From positions 1 through 12,218 of the forward strand of contig JADMIN010000026.1 of assembly GCA_015478575.1 (NCBI GenBank): a stretch of 12,218 bases of DNA, given 5' to 3'. The stretch comes from Ktedonobacterales bacterium (GTDB lineage Bacteria; Chloroflexota; Ktedonobacteria; Ktedonobacterales; JADMIN01). The position numbers were made by a program, and so were the translations under genes. Below, one piece after another: positions 1-6,205 of this stretch; the first letter of the stretch is position 1; the number at the start of each line of letters is the position of its first letter. The notes under the pieces are model-generated. The model ran no database searches, had not been told where the DNA came from, and was given only the letters and a program-made list of their open reading frames with translations.

Positions 1-19
1 CAGGAGAGGAGCGAAACAC

Positions 20-1006
20 ATGACCGCACGCTACGCCGTGGGCATTGACATCGGCGGCACCAAGATCTTCGCGGGCGTCATCAACCTGGAGACCGGCGAA
101 GTGCTGGGCACGGCACGCAAGCGCACCCACCCAGAGCGCGGCGCCGACTTCTTCACCGAGCGGCTCCTCAAGGTGGCGGAGGGCGCCATCGAAGCCGCCA
201 AACTGCCAGCCAAGGCGGAGATCAGCGCCATCGGCGCGGGCATCGCGGGGCAAGTGGATCGCGTGGCGGGCGTGCTCCTTACCGGGCCGAATCTCGGTCG
301 TGGGCTGGATAACCTGCCGGTACGCGACCTGCTGAGCAAGCGCTTCAAAGTGCCGGTAACGCTGGGCAACGACGTAGAGGTGGCGACGCTCGGCGAGCAA
401 TACTTCGGCGCGGGCCGCGGCGGCGATGACTTCGTCTGCGTCTTCGTCGGCACGGGCATCGGCTCCGGTATCGTCTATCAGGGGGCGACGCGGCGCGGCG
501 CGACGGGCACCGCGGGTGAGATCGGCCACACCGTGGTGCAGTATGGCGGGCGGCTCTGTGGCTGCGGCGGGCGCGGCCATCTGGAGGCCTACGCCTCGCG
601 CACGGCGATCACGCGCGTGCTGCTGGCGGAGCTGCGTCGTGGGCGGGTCACCATGTTGGCTGATGAGGTCAGCGCCGATGATCTGGTGATCCGCTCCAAG
701 ACCATCGCCCGTTGCGTGGAGGCTGGCGACGCACTGGTCCTAGAGACGCTCGCGGAGGCGGCTGATTATCTCGGCGCGGGCCTCGGCTCGCTCGCCACGT
801 TCTATAATCCACGGCGCATCATCCTCGGCGGCGGGCTGGTCGAGGCGGTGGCGTACTTCTTCGAACGCGCCAGCCTGCGTGCCCATGAGGTCGCGCTGCC
901 CGTGCCGGGGCGCGCGCTCGATATCGTCCGCACCGCGCTGGGCGACAACTCAGGCATTGTCGGCGCGGCGTGGATGGCGGATAGTGCCCTGGCCACGCCA
1001 GCGTGA
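20..1006 (+). CDS. ROK-family sugar kinase (glucokinase-like)
   Basis: A 328-residue cytoplasmic protein of the ROK family, which phosphorylates glucose or related sugars (for example N-acetylhexosamines) with ATP. Visible motifs: the N-terminal phosphate-binding DIGGTK (residues 10-15), GND with the likely catalytic Asp118, the second phosphate loop GTGIGSG (144-150), and GEIGHT with sugar/zinc ligand His170. The ROK zinc signature CxCGxxGCxE appears as Cys180-x-Cys182-Gly-x-x-Gly-His187-x-Glu189, so the third Cys is His. No N-terminal DNA-binding domain is present, so this is a kinase rather than a NagC/XylR repressor. The start is fixed by AGGAGCGA at 7-14, with AGGAG 8 nt before ATG. Its own promoter lies outside the window. 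The gene converges on the minus-strand NADH dehydrogenase, 51 bp away. Exact sugar specificity cannot be read from sequence. Confidence 0.93.
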   Translation: MTARYAVGIDIGGTKIFAGVINLETGEVLGTARKRTHPERGADFFTERLLKVAEGAIEAAKLPAKAEISAIGAGIAGQVDRVAGVLLTGPNLGRGLDNLPVRDLLSKRFKVPVTLGNDVEVATLGEQYFGAGRGGDDFVCVFVGTGIGSGIVYQGATRRGATGTAGEIGHTVVQYGGRLCGCGGRGHLEAYASRTAITRVLLAELRRGRVTMLADEVSADDLVIRSKTIARCVEAGDALVLETLAEAADYLGAGLGSLATFYNPRRIILGGGLVEAVAYFFERASLRAHEVALPVPGRALDIVRTALGDNSGIVGAAWMADSALATPA

Positions 1007-1013
1007 AGCGCGG

Positions 1014-1052
1014 CGGGGGAGTGAAGGGTGGATCGTCCTCTCCCTCCCCCCG
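1014..1052. terminator. GC-rich hairpin between convergent genes
   Basis: In the gap between the stop of the sugar kinase (1006) and the stop of the opposing NADH dehydrogenase (1058), CGGGGGAG at 1014-1021 can pair with the C-rich stretch at 1044-1052, allowing one bulge, and GGG at 1026-1028 faces further C residues. A strong stem between tail-to-tail genes suits a bidirectional terminator. There is no T-tract on either side, so this is inferred from position and structure only. Confidence 0.35.
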
Positions 1053-1057
1053 CTCCC

Positions 1058-2431
1058 CTATCCTCGCTCCGCCACAGGAGTGGGGGACGTGGTGCTAGGG
1101 GGAGACGCCGTTGTCGCCGCCGCATGTGGCACCACGTCCAGGTTCGTGATCAGGCGCGCGCCACGTTGATAGCTCAGATACGCCCACGCCCATTGCAGCA
1201 TCACCAGCAGGCGATTGCGGAAGCCGATCAGATAGAAGATGTGGACGACCATCCACGTCAGCCACCCCAGCAGGCCGCGGAGGCGCAGCCCGTGAATATC
1301 GGCGATGGCGTAGGAGCGCCCCACCGTCGCCAGCGTCCCCTTGTCAACATAGCGAAAGGGCAGTTCTCGCTCGTCACCGCGCACCCGCGCCGCGAGCACA
1401 TGCGCGACATGCCGCCCCTGCTGCATCGCCACCGGCGCGACGCCCGGCAGCGGCTTGCCATCGCCGCCGTTGACGCTGGCCGTGTCGCCAAGGACGAAGA
1501 TCTCTGGGTGGCCAGGCACAGAGCAATCCGGCTGGACGAGCACCCGCCCAACCCGGTCCGTCTCCGCGCCGATCCACTGCCCCGCCGCCGAGGCGCGTAC
1601 GCCCGCCGCCCAGATCACCGTGCGCGCCGCCACGCGCTCCCCGCCCATCGTCACGCTCTCGCCCGTCACGTCCTCCACGGCGCATCCCACACGCACCTCG
1701 ACGCCCAGCCGCCGCAGCTTCGCCGTCGCTGCCTCCGCCAGCGACGGCGGGAAGGCCGGCAGTAGGCGTGGCCCTGCCTCCACCAGAAGGATGCGGGCGC
1801 TAGCGGGATTGATGTGGCGGAAGTCGCGCGTCAGGGCATGGCGCGCGACCTCGGCGATGGCGCCCGCTAGCTCCACGCCAGTTGGCCCACCACCCACCAC
1901 GACGAAGGTCAGCAGCGCCCGCGTCCACGCCGGATGCTCCCGCGCCTCCGCCTCCGCCGCCTCGAAAGCCAGCAGGATCTTACGGCGCTGCGCCGTGGCA
2001 TCCTCGATGGATTTCAGCCCCGGCGCGAACGGCTGCCAGGCGTCGTGGCCGAAGTAGCTCTGGCCCGCGCCCGTGGCGAGGATGAGATAATCATACGTGA
2101 GCGTGCGGTCGTGCGCGCCAGCTCGGTCGCGCACGAGGACGCGCCGCCGCGTGGTCTCCACCCTCGTCACCTCACCCAGTAGGACATCAGCGTTGCGCTG
2201 GCGGCGCAGCACATGACGGATCGGCGCGCTGATATCCGCGGGGGAAAGCTCCGCCGTGGCGACCTGATAGAGCAGCGGCTGAAAGAGGTGATGGTTATTG
2301 CGATCAATCACCGTGACCGCCACCGGCGCATGCGCGAGCGCTCGCGCGGCCCGCAGCCCCCCAAAGCCCGCGCCAACGATGACCACGCGCGGCAATGACG
2401 CGCTCGTATGAGCGTTCGTATGAGCGTCCAT
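1058..2431 (-). CDS. ndh: Type II NADH:quinone dehydrogenase (NDH-2)
   Basis: A 457-residue single-subunit FAD enzyme that passes electrons from NADH to quinone at the inner face of the membrane without pumping protons. Visible: FAD-binding GAGFGG (20-25), the NDH-2 stretch RNNHHLFQPLLYQVATAEL (44-62), an ATG loop (119-121), NADH-binding GGGPTGVELAG (180-190), WAAGV, and the second FAD motif with LGD followed by APVAMQQG, the usual quinone-site region. The C-terminus holds a hydrophobic/aromatic stretch (WLTWMVVHIFYLIGF) that should anchor it to the membrane. An in-frame start at 2539 exists, but the start at 2431 is preferred because AGGAGCGA (2443..2436) sits 7 nt upstream. It lies 114 bp downstream of the PaaD-like zinc ribbon on the same strand, possibly as the distal gene of that transcript. 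Sulfide:quinone or ferredoxin reductases are less likely alternatives. Confidence 0.92.
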   Translation of the reverse strand: MDAHTNAHTSASLPRVVIVGAGFGGLRAARALAHAPVAVTVIDRNNHHLFQPLLYQVATAELSPADISAPIRHVLRRQRNADVLLGEVTRVETTRRRVLVRDRAGAHDRTLTYDYLILATGAGQSYFGHDAWQPFAPGLKSIEDATAQRRKILLAFEAAEAEAREHPAWTRALLTFVVVGGGPTGVELAGAIAEVARHALTRDFRHINPASARILLVEAGPRLLPAFPPSLAEAATAKLRRLGVEVRVGCAVEDVTGESVTMGGERVAARTVIWAAGVRASAAGQWIGAETDRVGRVLVQPDCSVPGHPEIFVLGDTASVNGGDGKPLPGVAPVAMQQGRHVAHVLAARVRGDERELPFRYVDKGTLATVGRSYAIADIHGLRLRGLLGWLTWMVVHIFYLIGFRNRLLVMLQWAWAYLSYQRGARLITNLDVVPHAAATTASPPSTTSPTPVAERG

Positions 2432-2545
2432 CTGTTCGCTCCTTTCTCCTTCACCTTCTATCGTACCGCCGAAACGCCGCATGCGCATGCGCGCCGACGG
2501 CGCCTCGCTGGTGAGCGCGCGGGCGTCCCTCCAGCGCACGGAGCA

Positions 2546-2755
2546 TCACGCCCCCTGATCGTCCTTGACCCGCTCGAAAGGCGTACGGCAGGCGCGGCAG
2601 TAGTAGTGCTCGGTCATGAGGTGAGAACCAAAGAGCGCCATCGGCTCGACGTCGGGCGAGCGGCAGAAGGGGCAGGCGACGGCGACCGGCCGAGAGGCGG
2701 GCGTGGGCTGATCAGCATGGGGCGTGGGCTGGCGTGGGTCAGGGCCGGTATCCAT
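2546..2755 (-). CDS. PaaD C-terminal-like zinc-ribbon protein
   Basis: A 69-residue protein with two CxxC pairs, Cys28-x2-Cys31 and Cys53-x2-Cys56, flanking LFGSHLMTEHYYCRACRTPF. This pattern and the words between the cysteines (a FGS motif, then YxCxxCxxPF) match the C-terminal cysteine domain of PaaD (E. coli: CPRC...FGSTACKALYRC...C..PF, from memory). Here that domain stands alone, with a proline-rich N-terminal leader instead of the DUF59 domain. An ATG at 2773 has no ribosome site; the ATG at 2755 has GGGGGGAG about 8 nt upstream and is preferred. It lies about 140 bp after paaC. PaaD assists maturation of the epoxidase, probably in iron or iron-sulfur handling. This protein probably supplies half of that function, in trans with the DUF59 protein encoded near paaA. 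Confidence 0.8.
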   Translation of the reverse strand: MDTGPDPRQPTPHADQPTPASRPVAVACPFCRSPDVEPMALFGSHLMTEHYYCRACRTPFERVKDDQGA

Positions 2756-2893
2756 CAGCCGATCTCCCCCCATCTGGCGCGAGCGGCGAGCCGTTCATCC
2801 GCTCTCGCTCCGCCTGTACCAAAAGCCGCGGCCCCCGGCGCTTTCGGCGCCAGCGCGCTGCCGACGCTCCACACCGGCCAGCGCGCGTGCGCG

Positions 2894-3691
2894 TCAGGCC
2901 CCGTGGGCTGGCGCTGGCTCAGCGGCCGGTTTGCTCGTCCGCACGCGATAGGTCGCGGCGTCCCAGCGCCCCCAGGGCAGCGGCTCGGTCAACTCCCAGC
3001 CATCGTTGCCCGCGCGGCGCAGGGGCAGCGCCAGCCCCGCCGCCTCGATGGTCGGGCCGATGACCGCGAGGAAGCGCGCCCGTAGCGCATCCGGCGGGGC
3101 ATCGAGCACCCCCGCCCGCGCCAGCGGATCCTCTCCTCCCTCCGGCCCAAACCAGCAGAGCGTCTGCGCCCAATCGGCCAGCAGCGCCTCCCGCAGGGCC
3201 GCGCGCACGACCTCGCCCTCGCGCGCGGGCGAGACCGCGCGTGTCAACCGCCGCACCCACCCAATCCCGTGCAGAGTGTGCAGCCGCTCTTCCTCCAAGA
3301 CCTTGCGGCTGCGCCCGGCCAGTGGCTCGTAGCTCGCGTCGCGCGCCGCCTCAAAGATCACCGTCATCGCCGGATCAATCAGCACGTTGGCCGCGACAAA
3401 CTCCAGCCAGCTAGCAAACGGTCGTTCCAGCGCCGCGAGGGTCAGAAAGTCAGTGCGAGTCTCCGGGTCAATCTCCGGCCCCGCCTCAGCATCGAGCGTG
3501 CGCAGCAGGGGATAGAGCGCGCGGGCATGTCCCAGTTCGTCCTGGGCCATCGCCGCCGCCGCCACACTGGATTCCAGGGTTGGCGCGCTGCTACACCACT
3601 CGGCATAGCGCCGCCCCAGCGCGTATTTATTGTCGGCCAAGCGTGCCAGCAGGCCAAAGAGCGCCTCGCCGCCAGGTACATGCGTGTCCAC
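2894..3691 (-). CDS. paaC: Phenylacetyl-CoA epoxidase subunit PaaC (divergent)
   Basis: A 265-residue ferritin-like helical protein, the structural partner of PaaA in the PaaABCE ring-epoxidizing oxygenase. Family hallmarks: LADNKYALGRRYAEW near the N-terminus and a helical bundle of the usual size (E. coli PaaC is about 248 aa). Unusually, metal-ligand motifs are present: Asp51-Glu52-x-x-His55 (QDELGH), Asp106 (VLIDPA) and Glu135-x-x-His138 (EEERLH). The start is uncertain. A GTG at 3757 overlaps the paaB stop (GTGA) and would add 22 low-complexity residues. The GTG at 3691 has AGGAGCGA (3702..3695) 6 nt upstream, homology begins just after it, and it is chosen here. The C-terminal ~15 residues are Ala/Pro-rich. 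Co-transcribed with paaA, paaD and paaB. Confidence 0.85.
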   Translation of the reverse strand: MDTHVPGGEALFGLLARLADNKYALGRRYAEWCSSAPTLESSVAAAAMAQDELGHARALYPLLRTLDAEAGPEIDPETRTDFLTLAALERPFASWLEFVAANVLIDPAMTVIFEAARDASYEPLAGRSRKVLEEERLHTLHGIGWVRRLTRAVSPAREGEVVRAALREALLADWAQTLCWFGPEGGEDPLARAGVLDAPPDALRARFLAVIGPTIEAAGLALPLRRAGNDGWELTEPLPWGRWDAATYRVRTSKPAAEPAPAHGA

Positions 3692-3694
3692 TGC

Positions 3695-3702
3695 TCGCTC
3701 CT
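3695..3702 (-). promoter_or_regulatory. Shine-Dalgarno site deciding the paaC start
   Basis: AGGAGCGA on the minus strand, ending 3 nt before a GTG (3691..3689). The same octamer precedes four other genes in the window, so it favours this internal GTG over the GTG at 3757 that overlaps the paaB stop codon. Confidence 0.6.
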
Positions 3703-3753
3703 CTGCCTGGCCCGTCCGTCCCCCTCTCCCCTCCTCGCGAGGCGGGGGCGTGG

Positions 3754-4080
3754 TCACGATTCGATCACCGTCACCAGGGCATCACGCGGAATGACCGCCA
3801 TCTCGATCCAGGCGAACTCGTCATAGATGCTGCGGGCGTAGACGCGCGCCAGCTCGCCATCATCCGCCTCGACGGTGCCAATCTGGCGCAGTGACTCCTC
3901 ATATTCGCGGCGCGCCAGCACCAGCCAGACACGGTCCGGCTGGATGTGCGCATGCGTCGGCGTGCCCTCGGCCACCGCGGCGGCACCCCGTTTGCCGCCC
4001 GGCTTGCCGCGCGCGCTGGGCCGACGTTTGCGTGGCTCTGGGGCGTCCTCCAGCACGTCGGCTTCGCTCAGATAGCTCAT
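3754..4080 (-). CDS. paaB: Phenylacetyl-CoA epoxidase subunit PaaB-like
   Basis: A 108-residue protein. The C-terminal ~60 residues (RVWLVLARREYEESLRQIG, then EADDGELARVYARSIYDE and WIEMAVIPRDAL) fit PaaB, the small subunit that bridges PaaAC heterodimers in the epoxidase. The opening strand, the 'xxGxVEAxDxELAxxYARxxYDE' helix and the closing VIPR strand are the family pattern. The N-terminal ~45 residues are an acidic patch followed by a Lys/Arg/Gly-rich low-complexity stretch not expected in PaaB. The ATG overlaps the preceding stop as ATGA (4080-4077), indicating translational coupling, with a G-rich AGGGGTGG upstream as ribosome site. Identification rests on the core plus context; alone it would be a weak match. 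Confidence 0.78.
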   Translation of the reverse strand: MSYLSEADVLEDAPEPRKRRPSARGKPGGKRGAAAVAEGTPTHAHIQPDRVWLVLARREYEESLRQIGTVEADDGELARVYARSIYDEFAWIEMAVIPRDALVTVIES

Positions 4081-4448
4081 AGCGCCACCCCTGAGAGCAG
4101 CAGGGCATCGCGCGCCTCCGCGGTCAGCCGCGCCTTCGACCAGATCGGATCCCAGACCACCTCGATGCGCACCTCACCCACGCCAGCCATCGCCAGCAGC
4201 CGCGCGCGGATATCCTCCTCGATCATCTCGGTGGCCGGACAGCCCATCGCCGTGTAGGTCAGCCGCACCAGCGCCGCCGCGCCCACCTGCTCCACCGCCA
4301 CGATCATGCCCATATCCACCAGTGAGATGCCCATCTCTGGATCGGGCACCTCGCGCAGGGCATCCCACAGCGCGCCACGCGGATACTCCGCGCCGAGCGG
4401 ACCTCCCGCACCCGCGTTGGCGCGCCCAGAGGGAGGAAGCGCGCTCAT
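4077..4448 (-). CDS. paaD: PaaD-like DUF59/MIP18-domain protein (N-terminal half only)
   Basis: A 123-residue protein with one MIP18/DUF59 domain: LWDALREVPDPEMGISLVDMG (27-47), then a strand leading to TYTAMGCPATEMI with the conserved Cys70, then VVWDPIW. These are the hallmarks of PaaD and of SufT-type iron-sulfur maturation factors. Full-length PaaD continues into a four-cysteine domain, but this protein stops after the DUF59 domain. The missing part is encoded separately at 2546-2755. The ATG at 4448 overlaps the paaA stop as TGATG with GAGGAGG 7 nt upstream; the GTG one codon earlier (4451) is less likely. It lies between paaA and paaB, which supports a PaaD role over general SufT. Confidence 0.85.
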   Translation of the reverse strand: MSALPPSGRANAGAGGPLGAEYPRGALWDALREVPDPEMGISLVDMGMIVAVEQVGAAALVRLTYTAMGCPATEMIEEDIRARLLAMAGVGEVRIEVVWDPIWSKARLTAEARDALLLSGVAL

Positions 4449-5398
4449 CACGCGACCTCCTCGCCCATCAGGCGCGCCAGACCCTTGTTGCCGCGCTGCA
4501 CCACCTCCACAAACTCGCTGTTCTTGGGGCCGCGTCGGCGCCAGCGCACCATCACCTCATCCCACTCGATGGCGCCCTCCTCCAGCAGCCAGCGCTTGTG
4601 CCGCTCGTCGAAGGTCGCCGGAAAGGCGCAATCCACCACCCACTGCTTGCCCGCCTCATCGAAGTGCGCTGGCACCCTAAAGCCCAGGCCCGTGACGAAA
4701 GGCACAGCGGTGCTCATCCACTGCTGGCGGAGTTGGTCGTTGCTCTTGCCTTTGAAGCCAAAGTTGAGTTGCTCGGCGTGCGTCTTGAGATGATCCGGCA
4801 GGCCAAACCACTCCACCGTCAGCAAGAACATCCAGTCAATGGCCTGTTGCAGCCGCTCATGCTCAGCGGGATCCGGCGCCAGCTTGCGCATCCACTGCTC
4901 GCCATGACGCAGATGGAACGTCTCTTCCTTGTCCACCTTGGTCAGCGCGCGCTTCCAGGGCCCAAAGGTAGTGCTGTTGTAGACATCACTGAGGAGGATA
5001 TAGCCCGCGCGGTCATAGAAGGCGTTGGCGACGATCAGCTCGTACCAACTCTCCAGCGGCACATCGAAGGCGTAGGGATACTTCCAGCGCACAGGGTCAC
5101 GCCGATAGACCAGCTCCTCAGTATCCACCCCCAGATCGCGCAGCAGGCGATAGGCAATGTGCGCGTGGCCCAGCTCATCCTGAATGATCGCGATGGCCGA
5201 GCCGAAGGTGTTGATATTGGGGCAGAAGCGCGCGGCATGCATATACGCCGGCGCGCTGATAAGCTCGGTATCGGCGGAGACCGTCAGGATGCGCTTCATC
5301 CCCTCCAAGTACGCCGGACTCATATGCTCGACGCCCTCGATCAGCCGGTGCTCGGAGATCCGTTCCAGAACGGCGGCATCGCTTTGTGTGGCCAGCAT
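4448..5398 (-). CDS. paaA: Phenylacetyl-CoA epoxidase catalytic subunit PaaA (divergent)
   Basis: A 316-residue di-iron oxygenase subunit. In the known system PaaA epoxidizes the aromatic ring of phenylacetyl-CoA using O2 and electrons from PaaE. All six expected iron ligands can be placed: Glu45, Glu75-x-x-His78 (QDELGH), Asp129 (FYDRAG) and Glu159-x-x-His162 (KEETFH). Other family stretches: RWKYPYAFDVPLESW, TTFGPWKRAL and NDQLRQQW. Length matches E. coli PaaA (about 309 aa), but the region between the first two ligands and the C-terminal ~90 residues differ markedly, so another aryl- or acyl-CoA substrate is possible. The start at 5398 (MLATQSD) has a GGAG/GAGAG purine run upstream; a GTG at 5455 lacks one. 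First gene of the cluster, with a ~105-nt leader from the promoter at 5510-5538. Confidence 0.88.
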   Translation of the reverse strand: MLATQSDAAVLERISEHRLIEGVEHMSPAYLEGMKRILTVSADTELISAPAYMHAARFCPNINTFGSAIAIIQDELGHAHIAYRLLRDLGVDTEELVYRRDPVRWKYPYAFDVPLESWYELIVANAFYDRAGYILLSDVYNSTTFGPWKRALTKVDKEETFHLRHGEQWMRKLAPDPAEHERLQQAIDWMFLLTVEWFGLPDHLKTHAEQLNFGFKGKSNDQLRQQWMSTAVPFVTGLGFRVPAHFDEAGKQWVVDCAFPATFDERHKRWLLEEGAIEWDEVMVRWRRRGPKNSEFVEVVQRGNKGLARLMGEEVA

Positions 5399-5509
5399 GG
5401 CGCGTCTCTCTCCACTCTTCCAGATCGTGGCGCGGGCGCGCGCTGGCACCGGCACCGGCTTCCGCGGCTGCCCTACTCCATTGAATAGCGGCTCTTTTCG
5501 AATATAGGC

Positions 5510-5538
5510 ATCTTATGGTGGAAGGGGTCTGATGTCAA
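5510..5538 (-). promoter_or_regulatory. Sigma-70-type promoter of the paa cluster
   Basis: On the minus strand a perfect -35 box TTGACA (5538..5533), a 17-nt spacer and -10 TAAGAT (5515..5510). Predicted transcription start is near 5503, giving a leader of about 105 nt before the paaA ATG. Confidence 0.78.
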
Positions 5539-5552
5539 GCGGAGACCGCCTC

Positions 5553-5566
5553 CTAACATTCGTTCA
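5553..5566. promoter_or_regulatory. Candidate PaaR-type operator
   Basis: CTAACATTCGTTCA is an imperfect palindrome (AAC-n4-GTT core) lying 14 bp upstream of the paa -35 box. It matches 8 of 10 fixed positions of the CNAACGNNCGTTNG site I recall for PaaR, the TetR-family phenylacetyl-CoA-responsive repressor of Thermus. No regulator gene is in the window, and an 8/10 match could be chance. Confidence 0.3.
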
Positions 5567-5638
5567 CACCCCCTCGCTCAGCGCGTCCGCTGGCGATGAG
5601 CGCTCGCACGTCACTGGCGCGCGACACGCATCGCCGCG

Positions 5639-5971
5639 CTACACACCCCGCTTGGTGCTTGGCGGCTCGGCAGCGGCGGCTCGCGGCGGCATGAACGGCG
5701 GGCGCGGACGCCGCGGCTCGCGGACACCCCCCCAATCGCTGCCCCACTGGCCACCGCGCGCTCGCCACGACCACCGCCCGCAACGCCCGCGCCAGGCCGC
5801 GATGGCGTCGGGCGCGATGCTGAGGCAGGCGAAGAGCGCGACCGTGAGCAGGGCGAAGAGCAGCACAAGCGTCACCCCTTCGCCTGCCCGCCAGAGAGCA
5901 AACGTCATCATCGCGCTCAGGACCAGCGCGATGATCCAACGCACCGGCATCTTTCGCTGAAGAGTACGCAT
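5639..5971 (-). CDS. Small two-helix membrane protein, function unknown
   Basis: A 110-residue protein with two consecutive hydrophobic stretches: about 11-28 (WIIALVLSAMMTFALW) and 31-53 (GVTLVLLFALLTVALFAC), separated by a short RAGEG turn. A basic, Trp/Arg/Gly-rich tail of about 50 residues follows, with an SDWGG stretch and a Pro/Arg-rich end. This predicts a membrane hairpin with a positively charged cytoplasmic tail. No family is recognised. The ATG at 5971 has GGAG about 9 nt upstream (GGAGCGGTAGA); Met8 is an alternative start. It is transcribed away from the S9 peptidase gene and toward the paa promoter, which starts about 100 bp beyond its stop. Reality is inferred from the coherent hydrophobic pattern and ribosome site. 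Confidence 0.6.
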   Translation of the reverse strand: MRTLQRKMPVRWIIALVLSAMMTFALWRAGEGVTLVLLFALLTVALFACLSIAPDAIAAWRGRCGRWSWRARGGQWGSDWGGVREPRRPRPPFMPPRAAAAEPPSTKRGV

Positions 5972-6095
5972 TCTACCGCTCCATGGACAAGAGACGATCG
6001 CCGTAGGAGACGAAGCCGCCTCGGCCAGGGCAAATCCCCACCCCTTTTACGTCCGCGATCACTTCAACTATACGCACACGCCGCCCCTCGCCGTT

Positions 6096-6117
6096 TAGGA
6101 GGTGTGGCGCCCTCCTA
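6096..6117. promoter_or_regulatory. Perfect inverted repeat over the S9 promoter -35 region
   Basis: TAGGAGG (6096-6102) and its exact reverse complement CCTCCTA (6111-6117) are separated by 8 nt. The centre-to-centre spacing of 15 bp and the position across the -35/spacer region just upstream of the -10 at 6126 suit a dimeric repressor or activator site. No known regulator motif is recognised. Confidence 0.35.
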
Positions 6118-6122
6118 GGGCG

Positions 6123-6131
6123 TGCTACAAT
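6123..6131 (+). promoter_or_regulatory. Extended -10 promoter of the S9 peptidase gene
   Basis: TGCTACAAT is an extended -10 (TGn-TACAAT) with no good -35 at 17 bp upstream (TGTGGC). The predicted leader to the ATG at 6206 is about 68 nt. The weak -35 overlaps the inverted repeat at 6096-6117. Confidence 0.55.
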
Positions 6132-6205
6132 GCTCGCGCGAACCGCCCACGCGCGACGCCGCGCACGGGCTGGCCGCCATGATGGCGAACAAGGAGGAGC
6201 GAGCT

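Noticed and set aside
2475..2490. GCATGCGCATGC alternating palindrome upstream of the NDH-2 gene as an operator, with TACGAT as a -10.
   Set aside because: No acceptable -35 at the right spacing and the repeat is a simple GC-rich alternation; not enough to claim a promoter.
2839..2853. GGCGC-TTTCG-GCGCC stem between paaC and the zinc-ribbon gene as an intra-operon terminator.
   Set aside because: Only a 5-bp stem with no T-run, in GC-rich DNA where such stems are common.
4322..5488. A 388-aa plus-strand reading frame opposite paaA and the PaaD-like gene.
   Set aside because: Antisense shadow of well-supported minus-strand genes; composition is Leu/His/Arg/Ala-rich with no domain pattern.
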